This document shows, one piece after another, positions 21,017 through 30,468 of a DNA stretch of 64,000 nucleotides (within the stretch, counting starts at the first letter, position 1; every line of letters begins with the position of its first letter). Origin of the DNA: Fidelibacterota bacterium 408169. GTDB taxonomy: Bacteria; Fidelibacterota; Marinisomatia; Marinisomatales; TCS55. The position numbers and the translations under genes were made by a program. Below the pieces are notes generated by a model. That model was not told where the DNA came from. It made no database searches and saw only the letters and a program-made list of their open reading frames with translations. The stretch is from the NCBI GenBank assembly GCA_002256485.1, contig NNSG01000003.1, positions 244,243-308,242 on the forward strand, given 5' to 3'.

Positions 21017-23005
21017 ATGATATCCTTAATCAGAATTAAGCTTATTCTTTTTATTCTTGTATTTATTTTTTTGATGCCAACCCTTGTAGGGCAGGTTGAT
21101 GATGAACTAGATACAGATGCTTGTATGGATTGCCATGACGATATTATTCTAGATGATTCTATTCATGAGGATTTGGATTGTGGTGATTGTCATAGCACTG
21201 TTATTGAAACTGGAATTGATCACGGTGATGAGGGTGGGGCAAAATACAGAGATGTATGTAGTGACTGCAGCGACTGCCATGAAGATGCATCTGAAGAGTG
21301 GATTAAAAGTGTTCATGGAGTTTCCTTAATTGCTACTGAATCAGAAAAAGAAGCAGCGCACTGCTGGAGTTGTCACGGAAGCCATAATATTTTACCATCG
21401 GATTTAGAGGATTCCAAAACATATCCGTTAAACCTTGCCAGTACCTGTGGTGAGTGTCATGCAAAACCGGAATTAGTTGAAAAGTATAATATTCCCAATC
21501 TTCACCCTGTTGAACTTTTTTCAAAAAGTTACCATGCTATTGAGTTAGTCAAGGGAAATAATGAAGCAGCCACGTGTAATGATTGTCATAAATATCATGA
21601 TATTAAAAAGGGAACTGACCCAACTTCATCCATAGACCATTCTAATATTGCAGAAACGTGTGGTGAATGTCATACAGGTATATACCAAGAATATAAATCT
21701 AGTGTTCACTGGGAAGCGCTGACGCGTGGCGAGAGGGAATCTCCCGCTTGTGTGGATTGTCATGGTGAACATGAAATATTAGGGTTAGGGCACAAAGATT
21801 CCCCTCTAACGAAAAGAGCCGCCGCCGAAGAAACATGTGCTCGCTGTCATCAAAATGAAAGGCTCATACAGAAATATGGTTTAGGTGAAGGAAAAATATC
21901 ATCTTATCAGGATAGCTACCATGGGTTGGCAGTATTGAAAGGGAACGACCATTCAGCAACATGTTTTGATTGCCATGAAGCACACGCTATTTTGGATGAG
22001 AAAAATCCCCGTTCTTCTATTCATTCAATTAATTTGACGCAAACTTGTGCAAAATGCCATGAGGGAGCTACATCTACATTTGCTCAATCTTATACACATC
22101 AATCTGTTTTGATGGCTGAACGGCCTGTAGAATGGTATGTAAAAATCGTATATATTTATCTAATTATTATAACGATTGGAGGTATGATTCTCCATAATGG
22201 GATCATTTTCATTGGGCATGTTCGTACCAAATACAATCGTGAAAAATCAGAAGATTATATCCAACGATACACTAAATCACAGATAATTCAGCATTATATA
22301 TTAATGTTGTCGTTTATTGCTCTAGTCATTACTGGTTTTGCATTAAAATTTCCCCAATCAATATGGGTCAAGGTTTTGACAGTTATTGGAATGGATGAAA
22401 TATTGCGTAGTTTGCTGCACCGAATAGCAGCTGTTTTATTAATCGCATTATCATTTTGGCATATTGTTGAATTAATCATTTTAAAATCAGGGAGACAGTT
22501 TTTTGCTACGCTTTTACCAAAATTCAGTGATATAAGAGAATTTATTCAAACCATGAATTATTCTATTTTTAAAGATAAAAGAAAACCAGAATACTTTCGT
22601 TTTGATTACACAGAAAAATTGGAATATTGGGCATTAATTTGGGGTACAATTATTATGGTTGTTTCTGGGTTTATTTTATGGTTTCCGGAATGGTTTGGAC
22701 GATTTCAATGGACATGGTTGATTAAAGTTGCAGAAGTATTTCATTATTACGAAGCTTGGCTGGCAACACTTGCAATTATAATCTGGCATTTATTTTTTGT
22801 ATTATTTCACCCAAAAGAATACCCAATGTCAATGACTTGGCTCCATGGCAGAATGAGCGTACATGAATACAAGGAAAAACATTTAAAGGATTATGAAAAA
22901 ATAATGGGTGAAATTGAAGCTTTAAAAAACGGAGAATTGATATTAAATCAATGCTGTTATCAAACTAAAGAATATGTAAAACGCCATAATATAATAAATG
23001 TCTAA
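21017..23005 (+). CDS. Multiheme cytochrome c (11 CxxCH) fused to C-terminal cytochrome b561/FdnI-like membrane domain
   Basis: 11 CxxCH then TM domain with LHRIAAVLLIALSFWHIVELI, FHYYEAWLATLAIIIWHLFFVLFHPKEYPMS; same architecture as 16523..19018. Confidence 0.87.
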   Translation: MISLIRIKLILFILVFIFLMPTLVGQVDDELDTDACMDCHDDIILDDSIHEDLDCGDCHSTVIETGIDHGDEGGAKYRDVCSDCSDCHEDASEEWIKSVHGVSLIATESEKEAAHCWSCHGSHNILPSDLEDSKTYPLNLASTCGECHAKPELVEKYNIPNLHPVELFSKSYHAIELVKGNNEAATCNDCHKYHDIKKGTDPTSSIDHSNIAETCGECHTGIYQEYKSSVHWEALTRGERESPACVDCHGEHEILGLGHKDSPLTKRAAAEETCARCHQNERLIQKYGLGEGKISSYQDSYHGLAVLKGNDHSATCFDCHEAHAILDEKNPRSSIHSINLTQTCAKCHEGATSTFAQSYTHQSVLMAERPVEWYVKIVYIYLIIITIGGMILHNGIIFIGHVRTKYNREKSEDYIQRYTKSQIIQHYILMLSFIALVITGFALKFPQSIWVKVLTVIGMDEILRSLLHRIAAVLLIALSFWHIVELIILKSGRQFFATLLPKFSDIREFIQTMNYSIFKDKRKPEYFRFDYTEKLEYWALIWGTIIMVVSGFILWFPEWFGRFQWTWLIKVAEVFHYYEAWLATLAIIIWHLFFVLFHPKEYPMSMTWLHGRMSVHEYKEKHLKDYEKIMGEIEALKNGELILNQCCYQTKEYVKRHNIINV

Positions 23006-23030
23006 AAATGAAAATGAAAACCATCAAATA

Positions 23031-23084
23031 ATCAAATTGATATCAAATTCATTGTCTATTTAATTCTCAATTATCAAATTGATA
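23031..23084. promoter_or_regulatory. Two copies of inverted repeat ATCAA-A-TTGAT upstream of T9SS-type cytochrome gene
   Basis: atcaaattgatat at 23031 and tatcaaattgata at 23072; third copy atcaaattgata at 25643 before the hydrogenase operon. Confidence 0.3.
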
Positions 23085-23321
23085 ATAATATAAATATATA
23101 TTTGTAATGTTATCATTTATAAAATAAAAATAGTTATTTATAAAACATAAATTTTTCTTTATACGACTCTACTAGTAGTTTTTGACGGTATTATAAAACA
23201 CAATTAATAAATTTTAAAATATATATTAATGATATTAAGATCTTGATATCTTTTATATTTTAAAGTAATTTCTCAACATGTTAAATAAGTCTTAGTTAAT
23301 CAAAGGTAAAAGGAGTTAATA

Positions 23322-25322
23322 ATGAAGAAAAAGTTATCAATAATGCTCATCTTTACTGGTATTGTTTTTGCTCAAGACTATGTGGGAAATGAAGCATGTC
23401 TTGTTTGTCATAATAATGTCGGTTTGGGTGATATGACAGGGTGGAGAACCACCATGCACGCCAACGGATTTTCAGTTCCGCTTGGCGCAAATACTATGGT
23501 GGATTTAACTGGAATTGTAGCTGACGCGAATCAAAACGGTACTGACGATTTTATGGATGGTTTGAGTTTATCTGACGCATCCATAACATCGGCATTTGCT
23601 GATTACGGTACAAATGCACCTGTGTTGGGTTATGACAGTGGTGCGGATCAATATACTGTTACTATCGGTGATTTAACCATGCCTGTGATGCTGACCTACG
23701 GTGGTAGTGGTTTGTATAAACAGCGATATATCCTAAAAGTACCGTTGGCCGCAGGCGGGGAAACCGCGAGTCACTATGTTTCACCCGTTCAATACAATGA
23801 AAAGACCCATGAATATGTGGGTTACCATCCTGAAGCATGGTACACGGATCCAGAAAACGGAGATTACACGCCTCTATTCAGTGCTGCCACAGTAACAGTA
23901 ACAGACATTGTAGCGTCGGCAAATACACAAAAGCGGAATTTTGAAAAGCAATGTGTAGGATGTCACTTTGATCACACAGTAATGACTGAAACCGCAGACG
24001 GCGAATGGGTAGCAGATGCTCCTGATGCAGGTGCAAATGATGTAGGAAGTAGTGTGTATGATGTTGATGGTGATGGAACACTGGATTTAGTAAATACCGG
24101 TTGTGAACGATGTCATGGACCCGGTTCTGCTCATAATGCATCAGGTCTTGCTGCTGACATTATTAACCCAGCAAATTTGACGGCAGATCAAGCAAATGAC
24201 ATGTGCGGATTTTGTCACTCTCGCGGATCAAGTTACCCCAACGAAACATTCCATTTTCCTTATGATGACGCAAATATGCTTGATTGGGAAGTAGGTGATG
24301 CTTGGGAAGATTACTATGTAGATCATGGTGGATATTATGGAGATGGTAGTGCTAGCGAAAGCGAAAAACAAAGTTCTAAAAAGCATCATCAGCAATGGTC
24401 TGATCTCTACGAAAGTGATAAACCAACGTTTGTTTATCATAAGGTTACGTGCTATGAATGTCATGATGTTCATAATCTAGAAAAGCATCAAATTCGTACA
24501 GAATTAGTTGAGCATGATAGTCTAGATGCCGAAATAATCGTTGCGACAGAGAATGATAACAATACCTTATGTCTTGCGTGCCATGCTACACACGGAGATT
24601 TTGCAGATATTGCTGTTGAAATGGTTGCAGATCCAATTACTTATGAAGCAGAAATTGCAGCAGTTGTATCAGCTCATACGAATCATGTATATGATCCTGT
24701 TGAAACCGGAGAGAGTAGATGCTCAAAATGTCATATGCCAAAGACGATTAAATCAGCGGTACATTATGATATCCATTCTCATACATTTGAAGCAATGGGA
24801 CCTCAAAAAACAATTGCTTACGGAATGCCAAACGCATGTGCAGCAAGTTGTCATAGAGGTATTGAAAATGGAGCCACACCTTTATTTGGAACAGGTGCAG
24901 ACGCTACATTGAAAGATTGGACAGAAGCGACAGATATTGCCTTAGCAGATTCATTACTTCATTACTTTGGACCAAACGGTACATGGTGGAATATTGATCA
25001 GATTCTTGCTACTGTTGAATGGGTAGACGGAACCATACCTGAACGCCATTCGTTGGGACAAAATTATCCAAATCCATTTAACCCGACAACTGTCGTACCA
25101 TTCAAAGTACATTTGGCTGGGCAAGTAAAGATTGTTATGTACAATCTACTTGGAAAGGAAATCGTTGTATTGACTGATGAGCACATGACTCCTGGTGAAT
25201 ACAAAATCACATTGAATGCACAATCGATAGCTTCCGGTATGTATATTTATGATATGACAGTCATAAGTAGTGAGAGTGGTGATATGTATAAGGATAGTAA
25301 AAAAATGGTCTTCATGAAATAA
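23322..25322 (+). CDS. Secreted multiheme cytochrome c (7 CxxCH + one CX3CH) with C-terminal T9SS-type sorting domain
   Basis: Signal peptide; heme motifs; C-terminal SLGQNYPNPFNPTTVVPFKV...YNLLGKEI...SGMYIYDM...KKMVFMK sorting-domain signature; AAAGGAG RBS. Confidence 0.88.
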   Translation: MKKKLSIMLIFTGIVFAQDYVGNEACLVCHNNVGLGDMTGWRTTMHANGFSVPLGANTMVDLTGIVADANQNGTDDFMDGLSLSDASITSAFADYGTNAPVLGYDSGADQYTVTIGDLTMPVMLTYGGSGLYKQRYILKVPLAAGGETASHYVSPVQYNEKTHEYVGYHPEAWYTDPENGDYTPLFSAATVTVTDIVASANTQKRNFEKQCVGCHFDHTVMTETADGEWVADAPDAGANDVGSSVYDVDGDGTLDLVNTGCERCHGPGSAHNASGLAADIINPANLTADQANDMCGFCHSRGSSYPNETFHFPYDDANMLDWEVGDAWEDYYVDHGGYYGDGSASESEKQSSKKHHQQWSDLYESDKPTFVYHKVTCYECHDVHNLEKHQIRTELVEHDSLDAEIIVATENDNNTLCLACHATHGDFADIAVEMVADPITYEAEIAAVVSAHTNHVYDPVETGESRCSKCHMPKTIKSAVHYDIHSHTFEAMGPQKTIAYGMPNACAASCHRGIENGATPLFGTGADATLKDWTEATDIALADSLLHYFGPNGTWWNIDQILATVEWVDGTIPERHSLGQNYPNPFNPTTVVPFKVHLAGQVKIVMYNLLGKEIVVLTDEHMTPGEYKITLNAQSIASGMYIYDMTVISSESGDMYKDSKKMVFMK

Positions 25323-25350
25323 ATACCAGGATTTTATTGTTTAGTTCAAC

Positions 25351-25378
25351 AAAAGCCCTCGATTTTTCGAGGGCTTTT
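25351..25378 (+). terminator. Rho-independent terminator after MHC island
   Basis: AAAAGCCCTCGA-TTTT-TCGAGGGCTTTT perfect 12-bp stem with T tract. Confidence 0.9.
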
Positions 25379-25433
25379 GTTTATTCATTATTTTAAATGA
25401 GAAAATCGAATTATAATTATTAAGCAAATTCTT

Positions 25434-25508
25434 ATGAAGTCAGAATTCACTTAACAAATCGTTGGCTGGTTTTCATTGGAGCTATTATGATTCAACTAGC
25501 CCTTGGAA
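25434..25508 (+). pseudogene. Short N-terminal remnant of OFA-family MFS transporter
   Basis: ATGAAGTCAGAATTCACTTAA... with frame-disrupted NRWLVFIGAIMIQLALG, homologous to fragment at 43315. Confidence 0.65.
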
Positions 25509-25642
25509 GAAGCGAGGACAGATAATTTATATAATACTTGAATTTTAAATATATAATGATAATAAGGTATATATATCTTAAAAATTCCTTGCTTATTATC
25601 TCTCTGATAATTAGCTTTATAAAAGTTATATAAAAATATAGG

Positions 25643-25654
25643 ATCAAATTGATA
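25643..25654. promoter_or_regulatory. Third copy of ATCAAATTGATA motif, upstream of O2-tolerant-type hydrogenase operon
   Basis: Identical 12-mer to those at 23031 and 23073. Confidence 0.28.
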
Positions 25655-25875
25655 AGATTAAAAATATTTTGTGACAAATGTAAAACTTTACAATTCTTAT
25701 CAATAAGTTATTTCGATTTTAAAAAACCCACTTTTTTTCTTGCCCTCAAAAATTCCCTCCAAAATTATTTTTTACCATTGATTTCTATAAAAACTTCATC
25801 GATTATGATTAAATGTTGTAATCATTAAATGAAGTTTAATTACTTAAATAGTCAGATAACCCAGGGAGTAGAACA

Positions 25876-26967
25876 ATGAAAAAAGAGACAACTTATCAAG
25901 AACTATTAGAAGCGAGAGGTGTAAACCGAAGGGATTTTTTGAAATTTTGTAGTCTCATGTCAGTTTACCTTGGATTCTCATCTGCTTTTGTACCCAGAAT
26001 CGTGAGAGCGATGGACACCAAGCCGCGGATTCCCGTTATCTGGCTCCATGGATTAGAATGTACATGCTGCAGTGAATCATTCATTCGGTCATCCCATCCA
26101 ATCGCAGCTGATATCGTTCTAAATATGATTTCCTTGGATTACGATGATACACTCAGTGCAGCAGCCGGTCATCAATTGGAAGCAATACGCAAACAAATCA
26201 TGAAGGATTACAAAGGTGAATATATACTTGCAGTTGAAGGGAATGCTCCTACAAAAGATGATGGTGTTTATTGCATGGTAAATGGGGATTCTTTTACAAA
26301 TATGTTAAAGGAAACTGCCGCCGATGCCATGGCAGTTATTGCCTGGGGTTCATGTGCCTCATTTGGTTGTGTGCAGAATGCAAAGCCTAATCCCACCGGT
26401 GCAACTCCCATTCATAAAATCATAAAGGATAAACCCATTGTAAATGTACCGGGGTGCCCACCGATTGCGGAAGTTATGTCTGGAGTCATTACCCATCTTT
26501 TAACATTTGGGAAACTCCCTGAATTAGACAGACTGAAGCGTCCGAAAGCGTTTTACGGTACCCGTATTCATGATAAATGTTATCGCAGACCTTATTTCGA
26601 TGCAGGAATGTTTGTTGAGAATTTTGATGACGAAGGAGCAAAAAAAGGCTGGTGTTTATACAAGATGGGTTGCAAAGGACCAACCACGTTCAATTCATGT
26701 TCAACAGTTAAATGGAATGAAGGAACAAGTTATCCCATCCAAGCCGGATATCCGTGTCTCGGATGCTCGGAACCGGGATTCTGGGATAATGGACCGTTTT
26801 ACACACGATTAGCTGATGTTGCATTTTTAGGAACAAATACAAATGCTGATAAGATTGGTATGGTCGCTGTGGGAGCAGCAGCAGCTGGTATGGCGGCCCA
26901 TGCTGTGGGAACGGCAATACAGAAGAATAATCTAAAAGATGAAACCGCAAAGAAAGAGGAGGGCTAA
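25876..26967 (+). CDS. hyaA: [NiFe]-hydrogenase small subunit, O2-tolerant (six-Cys proximal cluster) type
   Basis: Tat motif [25 protein letters not shown] and [21 protein letters not shown]. Confidence 0.92.
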   Translation: MKKETTYQELLEARGVNRRDFLKFCSLMSVYLGFSSAFVPRIVRAMDTKPRIPVIWLHGLECTCCSESFIRSSHPIAADIVLNMISLDYDDTLSAAAGHQLEAIRKQIMKDYKGEYILAVEGNAPTKDDGVYCMVNGDSFTNMLKETAADAMAVIAWGSCASFGCVQNAKPNPTGATPIHKIIKDKPIVNVPGCPPIAEVMSGVITHLLTFGKLPELDRLKRPKAFYGTRIHDKCYRRPYFDAGMFVENFDDEGAKKGWCLYKMGCKGPTTFNSCSTVKWNEGTSYPIQAGYPCLGCSEPGFWDNGPFYTRLADVAFLGTNTNADKIGMVAVGAAAAGMAAHAVGTAIQKNNLKDETAKKEEG

Positions 26968-26970
26968 ATC

Positions 26971-28695
26971 ATGGCAAAACGAATCGTTGTTGATCCAATT
27001 CCAAGAATAGAAGGACATTTACGGATTGAAGCAGTATTAGATGAAAATAATACAATTCAAGATGCATTTAGCAGTGGAACCATGTGGCGTGGACTTGAAC
27101 TTATATTAAAAGGAAGAGATCCGAGAGATGCATGGGCATTTACTCAAAGGATTTGTGGTGTTTGCACTACAGTACATGCATTGGCATCTATTCGGTGTGT
27201 TGAAGATGCCATTGGAGTTGATATACCAACCAATGCCCGTATCATACGAAACTTGATGAATGCAACACAACAAACTCAAGACCACTTGATCCATTTCTAC
27301 CATCTTCATGCACTTGATTGGGTAGATGTAGTTTCAGCTTTGAGTGCAGACCCTAAAGCAACATCAGAACTGGCGCAAGCTGTCAGTCCATCCTGGCCGA
27401 AATCATCTGTTGGATATTTTAAAGATCTGAAGACTCGCTTAACTACGTTTGTAGAAAGTGGCCAATTGGGGATATTTTCCAATGCGTACTGGGGACATAA
27501 GGGATATCTCCTTCCCCCGGAAGCAAATCTAATGGCAGTGGCACATTACCTTGAAGCTCTGGATTTTCAAAAAGAGATTGTAAAAATCCATGCTATCTTT
27601 GGTGGAAAAAATCCCCATCCGAATTATCTGGTTGGCGGCATGGCGTGTTCTATTGATCCCGATAGTGACATGGCGATCAATATTGAACAGTTGAACAAAG
27701 TAAAGCAAATCATTGATGATACAAATAGGTTCATTGACCAAGTCTATATTCCAGATTTGATTGCTATTGCCGGTTTTTATAAAGGCTGGCTACATGGCGG
27801 AGGATTAGGGAATTTTATGTCTTATGGTGATTTTCCTGAATCTGATGTAGATGATTTTAGTTCATTACTTTGGCCCAGAGGCGCAATTCTGAATAAGGAT
27901 TTAAGTACAATTCATGATGTGGATCCTCGGGATATGAATCAAGTGAAGGAAGAGGTGACACATTCTTGGTATTCCTATGCAGGCGGAGATGGTGCCGGAC
28001 TTCATCCATGGGAAGGGGAAACAACACCAAAACCGGATGCAGTACCAAAGATGCCCTATAAACATCTTGATACGGAAGGGAAATACAGTTGGTTGAAAAC
28101 ACCCAGATGGAATAACAATCCAATGGAAGTGGGTCCACTGGCACGAGTGCTTGTAGCATACGCAAAGAAAGTCCCCATGATTGTGGATACAGTTAACTAT
28201 GTATTAAAAACGCTTGATGTTGGACCCGAAGCACTGTTTTCTACCTTAGGGCGAACAGCCGCTCGGGGAATTGAATGCAAACAGACTGCTGGATTCATGA
28301 CCCATTATTACGATCAATTAGTTGCCAATGTTAAAGCAGGTGATACACAGGTGTTCAATAATGAAAAATGGGATCCTGACCGTTGGCCATCAGATTGTAA
28401 GGGATTCGGTTATACAGAAGCACCCAGAGGTGCTTTAGGACACTGGATTCACATAAAAGAAGGAAAAATCGAAGATTACCAAATTGTTGTACCATCTACA
28501 TGGAACGCTTCTCCAAGAGATGGAAATGGAAAATCAGGTGCGTATGAAGCCGCATTGAAGGGAACGCCTATGGCAGATCCCGAACAACCGCTCGAAGTTC
28601 TCCGCACAATTCACTCTTTTGATCCATGTCTCGCTTGTGCATCGCATATTCTGGATATGAACGGAAATGAAATCACATCTGTAAAAATATCGTAG
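26971..28695 (+). CDS. hyaB: [NiFe]-hydrogenase large subunit (group 1)
   Basis: RICGVCTTVHA and C-terminal SFDPCLACASH; cleavable C-terminal extension. Confidence 0.95.
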   Translation: MAKRIVVDPIPRIEGHLRIEAVLDENNTIQDAFSSGTMWRGLELILKGRDPRDAWAFTQRICGVCTTVHALASIRCVEDAIGVDIPTNARIIRNLMNATQQTQDHLIHFYHLHALDWVDVVSALSADPKATSELAQAVSPSWPKSSVGYFKDLKTRLTTFVESGQLGIFSNAYWGHKGYLLPPEANLMAVAHYLEALDFQKEIVKIHAIFGGKNPHPNYLVGGMACSIDPDSDMAINIEQLNKVKQIIDDTNRFIDQVYIPDLIAIAGFYKGWLHGGGLGNFMSYGDFPESDVDDFSSLLWPRGAILNKDLSTIHDVDPRDMNQVKEEVTHSWYSYAGGDGAGLHPWEGETTPKPDAVPKMPYKHLDTEGKYSWLKTPRWNNNPMEVGPLARVLVAYAKKVPMIVDTVNYVLKTLDVGPEALFSTLGRTAARGIECKQTAGFMTHYYDQLVANVKAGDTQVFNNEKWDPDRWPSDCKGFGYTEAPRGALGHWIHIKEGKIEDYQIVVPSTWNASPRDGNGKSGAYEAALKGTPMADPEQPLEVLRTIHSFDPCLACASHILDMNGNEITSVKIS

Positions 28696-28704
28696 GAGGT
28701 AAAT

Positions 28705-29397
28705 ATGGGACAGTTATACGAAGAACAATATGTTTGGAGAATGCCCGTTCGAGTTTACCACTGGATAAATGCACTGTGTGTGACAATATTATTCATTACG
28801 GGTTTATACATTGCTGCACCCGTTTTAAGTCCAAGTGTAGGAGAAGCAGTTTGGTATCATAAAATGGCATGGTTTAGATATATACATTTTGCAACAGCAT
28901 TTGTATTTATTGCCAACTTTCTGTTTCGATTATACTGGGCTTTGTTTGGTGAAGATAAATATGGTCGCTTTGCGGGATTTAAACCATGGTCACCAATTTG
29001 GTGGGGTCAGCCATTTAAAGATCAACTGAGAGCATATTTTTTTCTTAAAAAGGAAGAACCAAATTATTGTGGACATAATCCTGTGGCTGCATTGACTCAT
29101 TTTCTCTTCATATTTTGTGGGTCTTGGTTTATGGTCTTAACTGGATTGGCAATGTATGGTGAAAATAATCCAGGCGGTTTTACTGATTCGTTGTTTGGCT
29201 GGGTAGTGCTTATTTTTGGCAGCAGCCAGAGTATGCATACAATGCATCATTTAGTTGCATGGGTTTTCCCGGTATATTTGATTCTGCACATTTACGCAGT
29301 AGTTCGTCATGATATTGTCGATCGTTCCAGTGTTACATCATCGATTGTAACAGGGTATAAACATAAAGTTGAGGAATGTCCAGAGTACGCTGATTAA
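28705..29397 (+). CDS. hyaC: Ni/Fe-hydrogenase b-type cytochrome subunit
   Basis: MPVRVYHWINALCVTILFITGLYIAAP ... MHTMHHLVAWVFPVYLILHIYAVVRHD. Confidence 0.9.
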   Translation: MGQLYEEQYVWRMPVRVYHWINALCVTILFITGLYIAAPVLSPSVGEAVWYHKMAWFRYIHFATAFVFIANFLFRLYWALFGEDKYGRFAGFKPWSPIWWGQPFKDQLRAYFFLKKEEPNYCGHNPVAALTHFLFIFCGSWFMVLTGLAMYGENNPGGFTDSLFGWVVLIFGSSQSMHTMHHLVAWVFPVYLILHIYAVVRHDIVDRSSVTSSIVTGYKHKVEECPEYAD

Positions 29398-29453
29398 ATC
29401 ATTAATATAACTGGAATACAATTCAATACACTGTTTCGAGGATTCATAGTTTT

Positions 29454-29924
29454 ATGGAACAAAAAATAAATGTCCTCGGATTGGGGAACCTCATTTTGGG
29501 TGATGAGGCATTTGGAGTAGAAGCAGTTCGGTACTTAGAGGCAAATAATGATTTCCCAGCCAATGTAAACATTATTGATGGAGGAACTCAGGGTGTATAT
29601 TTACTGGATTATATAGAATCAGCAGATTGCCTATTAATATTTGATGCCATTATCCCCCAAGAATATGATTTTAAAGTATATGTTTACCAAAAAGAAGATT
29701 TACCTGCATTTATCCATCGGAAAATGTCTTCTCACCAAATTGGATTAAGTGAATTGTTATCTATTGCAAAACTTCATGGAAAAGTACCAAAGGAAGTTGC
29801 TCTCATTGGAATCCCACCAATAAGTATGAAAATGAATGTAGGTTTAACAAAAGAAGTGCAACAATTAGTACCAAAAGCTGTAGATAAAGGTAAAGAAATC
29901 ATCATGCAATGGCTTGAAAAATGA
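29454..29924 (+). CDS. hyaD: Hydrogenase maturation endopeptidase
   Basis: VLGLGNLILGDEAFGVEAVR, DGGTQG, SSHQIGLSELL. Confidence 0.9.
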   Translation: MEQKINVLGLGNLILGDEAFGVEAVRYLEANNDFPANVNIIDGGTQGVYLLDYIESADCLLIFDAIIPQEYDFKVYVYQKEDLPAFIHRKMSSHQIGLSELLSIAKLHGKVPKEVALIGIPPISMKMNVGLTKEVQQLVPKAVDKGKEIIMQWLEK

Positions 29925-30442
29925 GTTCTTTGGGGATTATAGTCCTTGTAATTGTATCAATTCTTTTTGGGTTTTTTATAAATGCAGTGATATATCATTC
30001 AAAACAGGGTGCGAAACTGGGTGGCCCTGCACCCGGCTTTTATGCTGAACTTTTAGATGGTTCAAAAATTGGATTTATAGAATGGGATCGACCTCCACAA
30101 TCGCTTTTATTATGCTTTGTATCACCACGGTGTACAGTTTGCCGACAATTAGTTCCCTACTTGGATGAACTCGTTGAAAAATATCCCAAAACGAAAATGG
30201 ATGTAATAATCGTTGGAATTAATGGAGATAATGCAGAATTCAAAAAATGGAAAGAATCTCTAAAATTAAAAATTAAAGTTGCAGTTGATGTAGATAATAT
30301 TTCAAAAATGCGCTATGCAGTATACTCGTTACCTGCAGTATATAGAATTTCTTCCGGCGGATTGGTAAAAATGATACATACAGGATTTCGACCAGGAGAT
30401 GATGTAATGTTCAAAAATCTTTTCAAGGGTATGGTTAAATGA
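29921..30442 (+). CDS. Membrane-anchored thioredoxin-fold protein (TlpA/MauD-like)
   Basis: N-terminal TM; GGPAPGFYAELLDG...LLCFVSPRCTVCRQLVPYLDELV. Confidence 0.78.
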   Translation: MSSLGIIVLVIVSILFGFFINAVIYHSKQGAKLGGPAPGFYAELLDGSKIGFIEWDRPPQSLLLCFVSPRCTVCRQLVPYLDELVEKYPKTKMDVIIVGINGDNAEFKKWKESLKLKIKVAVDVDNISKMRYAVYSLPAVYRISSGGLVKMIHTGFRPGDDVMFKNLFKGMVK

Positions 30443-30468
30443 TTGGCTATTTAAATTCATTACTTCGA

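Noticed and set aside
25492-25677. Minus-strand ORF of 61 aa in the region before hydrogenase 1
   Set aside because: Low-complexity I/L/Y-rich translation of AT-rich intergenic DNA with no supporting signals.
26971-28695. Possible [NiFeSe]-hydrogenase (Sec in the C-terminal active-site motif) given the tRNA-Sec
   Set aside because: The C-terminal motif reads DPCLACASH with Cys codons (tgt/tgt); the same is true for the second large subunit (DPCLACAIH, tgc/tgc). Neither is a selenoprotein.
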